From NCBI GenBank assembly GCA_947168515.1, contig CAMVMF010000013.1, positions 1-58,560 of the forward strand: a DNA stretch of 58,560 bases, given 5' to 3'. Position numbers and translations under genes: made by a program. The notes below the pieces were generated by a model that was given only the letters and a program-made list of their open reading frames with translations, was not told the origin of the DNA and ran no database searches. Shown here one piece after another: positions 14,799-23,054 of this stretch (positions are counted from its first letter, which is position 1; the number at the start of each line of letters is the position of its first letter). The DNA is from an uncultured Bacteroidales bacterium. Its GTDB lineage: Bacteria > Bacteroidota > Bacteroidia > Bacteroidales > P3.

Positions 14799-16469
14799 TT
14801 AAAAAATAAAACCAATTCGTTTGTTGGATGTACTCTGGTCGATACGTTCAGAGTCACAGTGAGATGCCAGATTTTCAGCAGTAGGAGCAGCATTTCCGTG
14901 AAGGATGGCATCGATGGTGTAGTGACGAGCAATATTCTCAATCTGGCCACCGCTGAAATCATAACGCTCGGCCAGTTTCTTGGCATCATCCATATCGAGA
15001 GCGGGCAGCATCTCACGCCAGATGGCGATGCGGGCTTCGACGTTGGGCTTGTCGAAACGAATCTTATAGAGAAATCGACGTTCAAAGGCTTTGTCCATAT
15101 TCTGTGCAAGGTTGGTGGTGGCGATGAGAATTCCGTCAAGAGTCTCCATCTCCTGAAGGATGATGTTCTGGATAGAGTTTTCCATCTTGTCCACTGCACG
15201 TTCCGCCCCTTCTTGACGTTTGCCGATAATGGCATCCGCTTCGTTGAATAGCAATATCGGAGTAATAAGAGAAGTCTTGACTTTCTGTCTGTAAGCATCA
15301 AAGAGTGCTTTGATATTTTTCTCACTTTCACCAACCCACATACTTTTGATTTCGGAGAAATTAACTTGTAGAATGTCTCGACCAGTACGCCGAGCCAATT
15401 GCAAAACAGTCTCCGTCTTGCCAGTTCCGGGTGCTCCATAGAATAGGCAGGTGAATCCACAACGGAATCCCTGTTCTTGTAAGCGGGCGTGTATATCTTG
15501 GTAATTCTTTTCGTCAAGCAGTTTTCCCAATTCGTCAATGCTATGGGTTATTTCTTTGGAATAAAACAAATTTCGTGAACTAATATCTTTAGCTTTTATA
15601 ACACCTCGACTTACCTTCTTCTCTGATAATGAAGGAAGGTTCAATTCATCAAGTAGTTCCCGTTTGGCGTTCATTGTGAGCCTGTAATACTCTCTGTCGG
15701 CAAAATCGCCATCACTACTCCATTCTATCAGTTTGGCATCCTGCAGACTGCTTCTTCCGCCTTCCAGTTCAGATTTTATTGCTCTAATAGTCCACTTGCT
15801 GAACATAAACTCCAAATCGTGCATTCCTATTCTGTCATCGTTATTCGTTATGAACAAATGGCAGAAAATCAGAAGAATGAGTAAATCATCGCCCTCAATA
15901 TAATATTTCCCTGTTACAATCTCGACAAATGAAAGATGTTTGTTGCATTCCATTAGTTCGTCAATACGTTTTTCTGCTGTATCACATTCCATCTCGTCAT
16001 CATCAACCATATCAAATATCTCGGCCACTCGATTAAAAAAAACAACCAAAGAGAGATTCTCCACGCTACGAGTGGGAACAGGCAAATCTTTTTTGAAAGC
16101 ATCCAAAACATCTGAAGTCACGTGGTAAGTCATTTTTCCACCGGAACGAGCTCTACGAATGTAGTCACGCTCTACGAGCCCATCTATCTCTTTGGAATAT
16201 CTCAAAATATGTGTGGTACGGCAACCAAGATAATCTGCCAGTTCGCTCAAGTATATTTTGCTGTCATTGCTTTTCTCAATAAAGATTGACAGGAATACAC
16301 ATTGCTCTTTTGTGATGTTCAGTTTACCACATACATATTTAATGTATTTCGCACTCTTTTTATAGAACTCCTCTGATAATTTAGAATCCTTTGCAACATC
16401 GACAATTGCATCCAATGCAGTCAGAATGTCCATTTTTTTTCTTCCTTGTTTTTTACTTTCACTTTCCAT
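14799..16469 (-). CDS. AAA+ ATPase with N-terminal winged-helix region
   Basis: 556 residues from the Met at 16469. The frame to 16499 runs into the promoter. Residues about 40-130 look like a winged-helix region ('YLSELADYLGCRTTHILRYS'). A helical middle follows, then a classical AAA+ module: Walker A GAPGTGKT (345-352), Walker B LLFNEADAI (about 406-414), sensor-1 'LIATTN', and arginine finger 'AFERRFLYKIRFDKP'. The Walker B aspartate is replaced by Asn (FNEAD) while the catalytic Glu is kept. Such ATPases usually remodel protein or DNA complexes. It is the first gene of the reverse operon (AAA+ / 139 aa / 257 aa / DUF932) and has its own operator-promoter. Confidence 0.85.
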   Translation of the reverse strand: MESESKKQGRKKMDILTALDAIVDVAKDSKLSEEFYKKSAKYIKYVCGKLNITKEQCVFLSIFIEKSNDSKIYLSELADYLGCRTTHILRYSKEIDGLVERDYIRRARSGGKMTYHVTSDVLDAFKKDLPVPTRSVENLSLVVFFNRVAEIFDMVDDDEMECDTAEKRIDELMECNKHLSFVEIVTGKYYIEGDDLLILLIFCHLFITNNDDRIGMHDLEFMFSKWTIRAIKSELEGGRSSLQDAKLIEWSSDGDFADREYYRLTMNAKRELLDELNLPSLSEKKVSRGVIKAKDISSRNLFYSKEITHSIDELGKLLDEKNYQDIHARLQEQGFRCGFTCLFYGAPGTGKTETVLQLARRTGRDILQVNFSEIKSMWVGESEKNIKALFDAYRQKVKTSLITPILLFNEADAIIGKRQEGAERAVDKMENSIQNIILQEMETLDGILIATTNLAQNMDKAFERRFLYKIRFDKPNVEARIAIWREMLPALDMDDAKKLAERYDFSGGQIENIARHYTIDAILHGNAAPTAENLASHCDSERIDQSTSNKRIGFIF

Positions 16470-16496
16470 ATTATTATTCTTTCTTGATTTCGGTTG

Positions 16497-16532
16497 CAAA
16501 ATTAGAAAAAATGTATGTCAATTCTTGTCATA
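16497..16532 (-). promoter_or_regulatory. island operator-promoter, site 4
   Basis: In transcription orientation TATGACAAGAATTGACATA (16532-16514), nine nt, then TAATTTTG (16504-16497). It lies 28 bases upstream of the AAA+ start at 16469, with the same geometry as sites 1-3. Confidence 0.8.
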
Positions 16533-16572
16533 GTTGTAATTTTGTTCCATTTTATAATTTATAAAACAGAAT

Positions 16573-17190
16573 ATGCTCCGAATGGTGGGCTATGGAGAGA
16601 ACCACGGTTCGGGATTTTCGCTCATCTTGGATGCTTGGAAACAGGCGGGATGGAATACTCCAGTGTTAAACAACAGGTTTGAATTGGATATGGTCGAATT
16701 GGTCTTGCCATTATCTTCCTTCTCTGAGAAAGTTCCAAACTGTAAGGATGAAACAACCCCCTCAGTCGAAAAAAATGATGGGGAGAAAAGTAGGGAGAAA
16801 AGTAGGGAGAAAATCATAAGGGGACTTCTAAAAATTCGTTTGTTTTCAACAGACGTTTTCTCGCCTCAGCATAGTGCAAACACTTCGTGATTTGCCCTCT
16901 GCATTCGGCTTAACGAAAACGTTTTATTCGTTATCATGCCTGCATGAAGATTCAGATAATAAATTCGGTAGATTCGTGCAATTCGTGTTCGAAAGTTATT
17001 AATAGAAGTACCCATAAATATTATTCGGAATAATCCAACAGTGACCCAATTGGAGTTGTCAAATATGCTGCAAATATCCACCAAAGCCATAGAGAAACAT
17101 ATTAAAAACCTACGAGAAGACGGCATTATACGTCGTGTGGGACCAGACAAGGGTGGACATTGGGAATTTTGCGAATTACAAAAAAGATGA
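16573..17190 (+). pseudogene. ATP-binding protein (divergent AAA-4/HATPase_c_4 type), C-terminal remnant split by R2
   Basis: The surviving part begins 'MLRMVGYGENHGSGF', typical of the HATPase_c_4-like region of Fic-/RecG-related ATP-binding regulators, and continues to 'EKSREKSREKII'. The R2 element (16820-17013) then interrupts it. After the element, removing one copy of the 4-base duplication ATAA restores the frame as 'EKIINIIRNNPTVTQLELS' and a winged helix ending 'GPDKGGHWEFCELQKR' and TGA at 17188-17190. The N-terminal two thirds are missing upstream of 16573. The gene was therefore broken twice: truncation at about 16560 and element insertion. Confidence 0.8.
16820..17013 (+). mobile_element. 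R2 MITE-like element, complete copy (194 bp)
   Basis: Begins GGGGACTTCTA and ends TAGAAGTACCC, imperfect terminal inverted repeats. It is flanked on both sides by ATAA (16816-16819 and 17014-17017), a likely 4-bp target duplication. Interior blocks recur at 1-98, 19023-19100 and, reversed, 26808-26878. No transposase is encoded. Insertion in the gene around it is proven by exact frame restoration on removal. Confidence 0.85.
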
Positions 17191-18205
17191 GATATATGAT
17201 AGTCGAAACGAGAGGGTAAAAAGGCACTGAAAACCTTGGCCACCTTTGGTCCAACTTTTTGACTTTTGCTGGTTTTTGTTGTGTTGTTTGAATGTGCAAA
17301 TAATTGCAAGATGCACAATTATAGACAGTTGAACAGAACAAGAAACCATTAAGGCGTTCCTGAACCGACTTCATTCAGGATTTGAAATAAGACGGTGCAT
17401 TTTTAGCCTAGAAAAAATGCACCGAGACGATAAGAAGACTATTCCCAGCTAGGCAAAGTAATACCACGAGGATGCCTCAAAAGTCAAGGGTGCCCTCGTT
17501 TCATGTAACCAGTAGTTTGAGGTATAGTCCATTTAAGTAATTCTCATTGGTGAATAAATACTGATTAGACACCCTCTAATCCATTGTTGGCAGGCCGGTC
17601 AGCGGGCTCTCATCCACCCTTGTTTTCTTCAAATTTAGCTCTCAGTGGTGGGGCTATCTTTGGTGCGCTATTTATATTAGGTTTGTATTACTATTCACTT
17701 AGTTCTTGTTCGGCAATCGTAATATAAATATAGAGCATGCATGAGGTTAGTGTTGTATTTATATGGGACGTACTGAGATTGCCGATGTTTCAAGGGATTA
17801 CACTCTCTTGGGCATTTGCTGTTTCGACTGTTTCCGGTACCTGACGATGATTGGTTGTTGGTTGGGGGAAGAAGGGAGGGTGTCTGTTGCGTGCTATTGA
17901 ATGTCGCTAATAGAAAGACGGCCTATTGCCCTTTGGCAGTAGGCCGCCACCTTCTGACAATAGCTAGAATTTGGCAGGCATATTCAGTCGGAACACTCCA
18001 TACAGATAACGCTGCAACCTTGGTGATAGCTATAGGTTGGCAGGCTCATTCTCTAGCACTTGCCGCCGGATAATGCATCTATCACTTGATAATAGGTAGG
18101 CTTGGGCGGGTGCTTCTAAGAGAACTTGGCATTGTATATGGTCTTGACAAGAGTGCCTCAGAGGTTCTCATCGGGGACGAAAGGTGTTGGCAGTGGGGGA
18201 ATCCC
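17191..18205. other. gene-free stretch of about 1 kb
   Basis: I see no convincing gene. A perfect 11-bp inverted repeat GGTGCATTTTT / AAAAATGCACC with an 8-base loop lies at 17394-17423. Around 17960-18060 two loosely similar segments contain TAGCTA..TTGGCAGGC. Open frames here (for example 17816-18073) lack family resemblance. Base composition shifts from AT-rich to GC-rich at about 17.8 kb, which probably marks the right border of the island. Confidence 0.5.
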
Positions 18206-18811
18206 CTATTCTTGGACTTGTTTGCGGACGGCAGCTTCTACGGTGGACATGGCGTTTTCTGGTTCGAAGCGGCGTATCACATTGCCTTCGCGGTCGATGA
18301 GGAACTTGGTGAAGTTCCAGCGGATCACGCTGGGCATCTTTTCGGTAAGCCACACGTATAGCGGCGAAGCATTGGCTCCTTTGACATCGATTTTGGCAAA
18401 CTGCGGGAAGGTGATGCCGTAGCGGCTGGTGCAGTAGTTGTGGATGTCGTCGTAGTCGCCGGGTGCCTGTTCGCCAAACTGGTTGCAGGGGAAGTCGAGG
18501 ATGGTGAACCCTTGGTCTTTGTAGGTCTCGTAGATGCGCTGCAGGCTTTCGTACTGTGGCGTATATCCGCATTCGGTGGCGGAGTTGACAACCAGCAGCA
18601 CCTGGCCTTCGTAGTCCTTCAGCGATACCGAATCGCCATTGCCGTCCAGCACCTTAAATTGGTAGATGTTGTCTTTCACCTCTTCGGGTTCGTCGATGAC
18701 GGCGGGGGCGGTGTCGGTGGGGGTGTCCACGGTGGGTTCTTCCTTGTCGCAGGCGGTGGCAAGGGTCATCGCCACCATGGTGCAAAGAGCCAGAAATGTA
18801 ATTCTCTTCAT
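18206..18811 (-). CDS. lipoprotein glutathione peroxidase
   Basis: 201 residues. A lipoprotein signal (LATAC, Cys21) is followed by an acidic linker rich in Pro, Thr and Glu (22-48). The GPx thioredoxin fold then carries peroxidatic Cys81 in 'NSATECGYTPQY', 'FPCNQFGEQ' with the active-site Gln, and 'IRWNFTKFLIDREG' with the Trp and Asn of the tetrad. It reduces peroxides, probably with thioredoxin-like donors, since bacterial forms are Cys-type. The lipid anchor and linker place it in the periplasm or on the cell surface, which is less common than the cytoplasmic form. Single-gene unit. Confidence 0.88.
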   Translation of the reverse strand: MKRITFLALCTMVAMTLATACDKEEPTVDTPTDTAPAVIDEPEEVKDNIYQFKVLDGNGDSVSLKDYEGQVLLVVNSATECGYTPQYESLQRIYETYKDQGFTILDFPCNQFGEQAPGDYDDIHNYCTSRYGITFPQFAKIDVKGANASPLYVWLTEKMPSVIRWNFTKFLIDREGNVIRRFEPENAMSTVEAAVRKQVQE

Positions 18812-19022
18812 TGCGTTCTTTGATTTTTGATTATTAATACTTCTTTTTTTACGGTGACATAACGCGGCATAGCGCTTTTTATTGTATCAATTGCATGAAA
18901 GTGAAAAAAATATAGTTGGGCAATGAACAGTACGGCGTGCCGGTCACTTTTGAAATGCAGTTGTCTTTAGCGCCTTATGGTCTCGCAGCTTTTTTTGTAT
19001 GATTGGAAGTCTCCCCTAAGCG
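18812..19022. other. intergenic, no gene seen
   Basis: A 211-base stretch between the glutathione peroxidase start and the degenerate R2 copy. No gene or strong promoter consensus was identified. Confidence 0.5.
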
Positions 19023-19100
19023 TCTGCTTTCTCGCCTCGGCATAGTGCAAAAAGCTGTGCTATTTGCCCTCTGCTCTCGGATTATCGAAAACGATACGAT
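19023..19100 (+). repeat. R2 element, degenerate partial copy
   Basis: Contains TTTCTCGCCTCGGCATAGTG, then TATTTGCCCTCTGCTCTCGG and ATTATCGAAAACGATA, aligning with the interior of R2 at 16855-16925 with about one change in six. No terminal inverted repeats remain. Confidence 0.6.
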
Positions 19101-19193
19101 AAACGATGGCGTGTGGTTTGGAAATTGAATCTGCGTGGGGAAGGAAAAGTGAGTGGCGGCACAATAAAATATCTTAAAATGAGTTGTTGTAGT

Positions 19194-20345
19194 ATGAAGT
19201 CAAACGAAAAGAAGAAGTCCAAGAAATGGCTGTGGGCTTTGATAGTGATTATTGCCATAGTTCTCATTGCCCTTTTTTCGGGCAGGGGTAAGGGAGGCTT
19301 GCTGATTGTGGACACCGAGGTGGTGACAGAGGACTCTGTGGTCTCCACGGTGACGGCCACGGGCACCATACAGCCTGTGTACAAGGTGACTGTCGGCACC
19401 AAGGGTAGTGGCATTGTGGAACGCGTGCATGTGGACTTTAACGACAAGGTGCGGAAGGGCCAGCTGTTGGCAGAGCTGGACAAGTCGGAGGTGCAGGCAC
19501 AGCTGAAGACCGCCAATGCCCAGAAACAAGCAGCCCAGACCAGCCTGGAGGTGGCGCAGAATAACTACAACCGGGTGCAGGCCCTTTTCGACAATAAGGC
19601 CGCTACCCGCGAGGAGTACGACCGGGCCCTCTCGGAGTTGGAGTCGGCCAAGAGCAGTATGGTCAGTGCCAAAAGCAATTACGAGAACGCGCTCACCTAT
19701 CTCCGTTATGCCGAGATTTATTCTCCCATCGACGGTATCATTATCAACAAAAACGTAGAAGAGGGCCAGACGGTGCAGGGATCCTACAGCGTGCCGGACC
19801 TCTTCACCATTGCGCAGAATATGACAGAGATACAGGTGGAAGCCAAGGTGGATGAGACCGATATCGGGCGCGTAAAAAAGGGACAGGCGGTAACCTTTAC
19901 CGTGGATGCTTATCCCGACGACACCTTCCGTGGCGAGGTGGAGCAAATCCGCATCCAGCCCATATCCAGCAACAATGTCATCACATATACGGTGATTATC
20001 AAGGCCATCAATCCCGACGAAAAGCTCTTTCCCGGCATGACGGCCTCTGTGCGCATCATCACCGAGGCGGGCTACGGTCTGTGCATACCGGCCTATGCCA
20101 CCAAGGTGGAGGTCGACAACTCGATGCGTACCTTGTTGGAAAATGATGGCTACCAGTTGGAGCCGTTGGAAAATCCCGCCCCCGCAAGTGTGTGGCTGAA
20201 GAATGGCAAGGTGCTGCGCCAGGCGGCCGTGACCACGGGGGCCAAGGACAATATCCATTGTATTGCCACGGGCATCAACTTGGGTGACACGGTGGTAAAC
20301 GACATCGTCGACCCCAATGAGCATCATAATACCGAGCTTTTCTAA
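19194..20345 (+). CDS. periplasmic adaptor subunit (MacA/HlyD family)
   Basis: 383 residues from the Met at 19194, preceded by alternatives at 19179 and 19113. The later start places a short basic N-terminus before the single membrane segment 'WLWALIVIIAIVLIALF'. The body has the family order: lipoyl half 'VVGT.GSGIVERVHVDFNDK', a long coiled-coil hairpin (about residues 100-170, QAAQTSL...NYNRVQALFDNKAA), second lipoyl half 'YSPIDGIIINKNVEEGQTV', a beta-barrel domain, and the membrane-proximal domain. It bridges an inner-membrane ABC permease and an outer-membrane channel. The permease gene follows 10 bases downstream. Confidence 0.88.
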   Translation: MKSNEKKKSKKWLWALIVIIAIVLIALFSGRGKGGLLIVDTEVVTEDSVVSTVTATGTIQPVYKVTVGTKGSGIVERVHVDFNDKVRKGQLLAELDKSEVQAQLKTANAQKQAAQTSLEVAQNNYNRVQALFDNKAATREEYDRALSELESAKSSMVSAKSNYENALTYLRYAEIYSPIDGIIINKNVEEGQTVQGSYSVPDLFTIAQNMTEIQVEAKVDETDIGRVKKGQAVTFTVDAYPDDTFRGEVEQIRIQPISSNNVITYTVIIKAINPDEKLFPGMTASVRIITEAGYGLCIPAYATKVEVDNSMRTLLENDGYQLEPLENPAPASVWLKNGKVLRQAAVTTGAKDNIHCIATGINLGDTVVNDIVDPNEHHNTELF

Positions 20346-20355
20346 CACGTAAGCC

Positions 20356-21564
20356 ATGCGTCTGTCTGATATACTGAAAATATCGCTCAAGGCTTTGGGC
20401 CGCAACAAGATGCGAACCTTTCTCACGATGCTGGGCATCATCATCGGCATCTCGTCTGTCATCATCATGATGAGCCTAGGCGCCAGCCTCTCGTCCTACA
20501 TGAGCGACACTTTCAGCTCTTTTGGCAGCAACAGCATCAGCATCACCCCGGCATGGAATCGTGAGAGTGGCTACTGGGAACGATTGTGCGCGATGGACCA
20601 GCTGGACTACGACGCGCTGCGACAGCAATGCAAGCATGTTGCCTATGTGTCGCCCGTAGAACGGATGGCCATCACCTGCGTCAATGGGTCGCGGAGTTGT
20701 AACCCGGACGTTTCGGGTGTGTCGGAGGCCTATATGCCTATCGGTAATGTGAAGCTGGCCCACGGCCGATGGTTCGATGCCGAGGATGTGGCCACCAGCA
20801 ACAAGGTGTGCGTGGTGGGACAGACCGTGGTGCGAGACCTTTTCGGCAATGACGAAAACCCTGTGGGGCGAACCATCCGCTGCGGCGACCAGCCCATGCA
20901 GATTATCGGTGTGCTCAAGCCCATGGGCAAAACCCTTTTTTTCGACCAAGACAACATGCTTTATATCCCGTATACTACCGTCATGCGGCGTTTCCAAGGT
21001 ATCACTAGTTTTTCGGATTTCGAGGCTGTGCCGCGTTCGATGGGTGAGGTGGAGATTGCCGTGTCGGAAATTAAGCGGGTGATGCGGCAGATACATGGTG
21101 TGGGCAAGGGTGAGCCTGACGTGGTGGAGGTGAGCATAGCCCAGGACCAGCTGGAGTCGTTGACGAGGGTGCTGAATATTGTATCGTTGGTGCTGGCGTT
21201 GATTGCAGGCATCTCGTTGATAGTGGGCGGCGTAGGCATTATGAACATCATGTATGTGACCGTTACCGAACGTACGCGTGAGATAGGCATTCGCATGGCT
21301 GTAGGAGCGCGCCAAGGCGATATCCTGCGCCAGTTTTTGACGGAGAGCGTGGTGCTGAGTCTGGTGGGCGGCATCATCGGGATACTGATAGGCTTTGGTC
21401 TGTCCTATGTAATTACCTATTTTGCCAAGATGCCTTTTGTGGTGAGTGGGACGGCGTTGGTTGTCTCCTTCGGGGTCAGCACGTTCATCGGGGTTTTCTT
21501 TGGCTGGTACCCGGCCAAGCGGGCGGCCAACTTAGACCCAATAGATGCCATCAGATACGAGTAA
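20356..21564 (+). CDS. MacB-like ABC transporter permease (FtsX domain)
   Basis: 402 residues. There is an N-terminal membrane segment after 'LGRNKMRTFLTMLGIIIGIS', a large periplasmic MacB_PCD domain (about 45-240), and three C-terminal membrane helices with the FtsX signature 'GGVGIMNIMYVTVTERTREI' followed by 'GIRMAVGAR'. It is co-transcribed with the adaptor. The usual ATPase partner (MacB N-domain or LolD-like protein) is neither fused nor encoded next to it in this window, so it must come from elsewhere. Substrate unknown; families of this type export peptides, lipids or macrolides. Confidence 0.88.
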   Translation: MRLSDILKISLKALGRNKMRTFLTMLGIIIGISSVIIMMSLGASLSSYMSDTFSSFGSNSISITPAWNRESGYWERLCAMDQLDYDALRQQCKHVAYVSPVERMAITCVNGSRSCNPDVSGVSEAYMPIGNVKLAHGRWFDAEDVATSNKVCVVGQTVVRDLFGNDENPVGRTIRCGDQPMQIIGVLKPMGKTLFFDQDNMLYIPYTTVMRRFQGITSFSDFEAVPRSMGEVEIAVSEIKRVMRQIHGVGKGEPDVVEVSIAQDQLESLTRVLNIVSLVLALIAGISLIVGGVGIMNIMYVTVTERTREIGIRMAVGARQGDILRQFLTESVVLSLVGGIIGILIGFGLSYVITYFAKMPFVVSGTALVVSFGVSTFIGVFFGWYPAKRAANLDPIDAIRYE

Positions 21565-21750
21565 GGCCTGCTTAGGGGAGGGCCCGAAGTCTAACCCCAT
21601 CCGGCGCCACCAGCCGGGCTGTGGTGAGCATAACACTTGAAAAGTATAGGAAAGAGAAGGGATTTGGTGTGGCAGAATCTGAAGGGTGGGCAGAAGCACT
21701 TTTCTTGGAAGCTCAGCTAGGGTTTCGTTAACCAAGCGGTTGGCATAAGG

Positions 21751-22215
21751 TAACCTCTAAAAATGCCCTGAATGGGCTTAAACATATCTAGCCCAATGGC
21801 AACGCCTTGGGTAAAGTTGAGAGTTGAGAGTTGAGAGTTTGTAACCTCTAGAAATGCCCTGAAAGGGCTTAAACATATCTAGTCCAATGGCAACGCCTTG
21901 GGTAAAGGTGAAAGTTGAGAGTTGAGAGTTGAGAGTTTGTAACCTCTAGAAGAACCCTGAAAGGGCTTAAACATATCTAGCCCAATGGCAACGCCTTGGG
22001 TAAAGGTGAAAGGTGAAAGGTGAAAGTTGAGAGTTGAGAGTTTGTAACCTCTAGAAAAGCCCTGAAAGGGCTTAAACAGATTTAGCCCAATGGCAACGCC
22101 TTGGGTAAAGGTGAAAGGTGAAAGTTGAGAGTTGAGAGTTGAGAGTTTGTAACCTCTAGAAAAGCCCTGAAAGGGCTTAAACATATCTAGTCCAATGGCA
22201 ACGCCTTGGGTAAAT
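21751..22215. repeat. tandem array, five units of 91-105 bp
   Basis: Units start at about 21751, 21842, 21940, 22045 and 22150. Each has TAACCTCTA, a hairpin AAGCCCTgaAAGGGCTT (or a variant), then ACATATCTAG and CCAATGGCAACGCCTTGGG, and ends with a variable run of the heptamers GAGAGTT / AAGGTGA. Unit length changes in steps of seven, so heptamer number is what varies. The last unit lacks the heptamers. Related heptamer runs (CAACTCT on the other strand) occur at about 1270-1300. Confidence 0.85.
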
Positions 22216-22424
22216 GAGTGGGTTACAAATGGCGCCCTGTAAGGGCACAACATAAAACGCACGATTTTTAGTGCCCACCATAAACTAGTTTTTTTCATTA
22301 ACTTCGATATTAAGAACTTGACAGGATGAAAGACAAACAAAAAGTAGCCAGTATATTGAAACAACCGATGAAAACAGTAGGTGCACACTTCCCTTTGCTG
22401 GTGAGGCTCTCCCATAAGCGTAGC

Positions 22425-23045
22425 ATGAAGCGGATGGTCGCTTTGGGGCTGATTGTCCTCGGTGGGTTGATGCTCACGGGCTGCTCCGTGGTGGCCAAGG
22501 CAGCGTTTGGCATAAAGGAGATTAAGACCTATGACCCCCAGCAGGTAGCGTCTTTTAGCGAGGAGTGCCGCCGTGAGGTGGAATGTGCCTCTGTTGTCGC
22601 CTCCGTGGCTCAGGTGGACAGCCTGATACGCCTCGACCTCGATTCCGCCATGATGCAGCACCGCGCCCAGCCGGTCCAGGTGCTCTATTTCGACGGAGAC
22701 TCGCTAGTCTTCTACCATATCAACTGCTACACACAGAGCGGTTTTCTTTCCTTCGACTGGAACAACTATGGCTCCTTCAACCGCTTTCCTCCTACGCCCA
22801 CGGTGGTGGGCGACCCCAGTGGCAGCATGACCCTGAGCCGCTATAGTACCCACCTGCCTCAGTTGCAGACCCACACCCGCTACACGGTGGTCGTCATCTG
22901 GACCAACATGCTCCCCCGCGTGGCCCGTAAGGCCGTGCATGCTGTAGCCGCCAACATGGGAGGCCGCCCCGACTGCACAGTCATACTGGTCAACACAGAC
23001 CGCTGGTGGGTCAACTATCTTCAAAAGACTGATACCAATTCATAA
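22425..23045 (+). CDS. lipoprotein of unknown function
   Basis: 206 residues from the Met at 22425, which puts the lipoprotein signal 'MVALGLIVLGGLMLTGCS' at the N-terminus. The frame is open to 22326, but the extra 33 residues look non-coding. The mature part has 'VLYFDGDSLVFYHINCY', a short proline-rich loop, and a C-terminal alpha/beta segment 'HTRYTVVVIWTNMLPRVARK' and 'CTVILVNTDRWW'. That shape, VV-x-W..., then VILVN.D, looks like a thioredoxin-like or redoxin-like half without active cysteines. Function not recognised. The TfoX-like gene follows 9 bases later. Confidence 0.7.
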   Translation: MKRMVALGLIVLGGLMLTGCSVVAKAAFGIKEIKTYDPQQVASFSEECRREVECASVVASVAQVDSLIRLDLDSAMMQHRAQPVQVLYFDGDSLVFYHINCYTQSGFLSFDWNNYGSFNRFPPTPTVVGDPSGSMTLSRYSTHLPQLQTHTRYTVVVIWTNMLPRVARKAVHAVAANMGGRPDCTVILVNTDRWWVNYLQKTDTNS

Positions 23046-23054
23046 ACGAGATAT

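Noticed and set aside
17816..18073. 85-codon frame in the gene-free region
   Set aside because: No family resemblance, no promoter or start context, and the sequence holds loosely repeated segments.
21751..22215. CRISPR-like or coding repeats in the heptamer array
   Set aside because: Units are homologous over their whole length with 7-bp length steps; no spacers; open frames through it merely translate the repeat.
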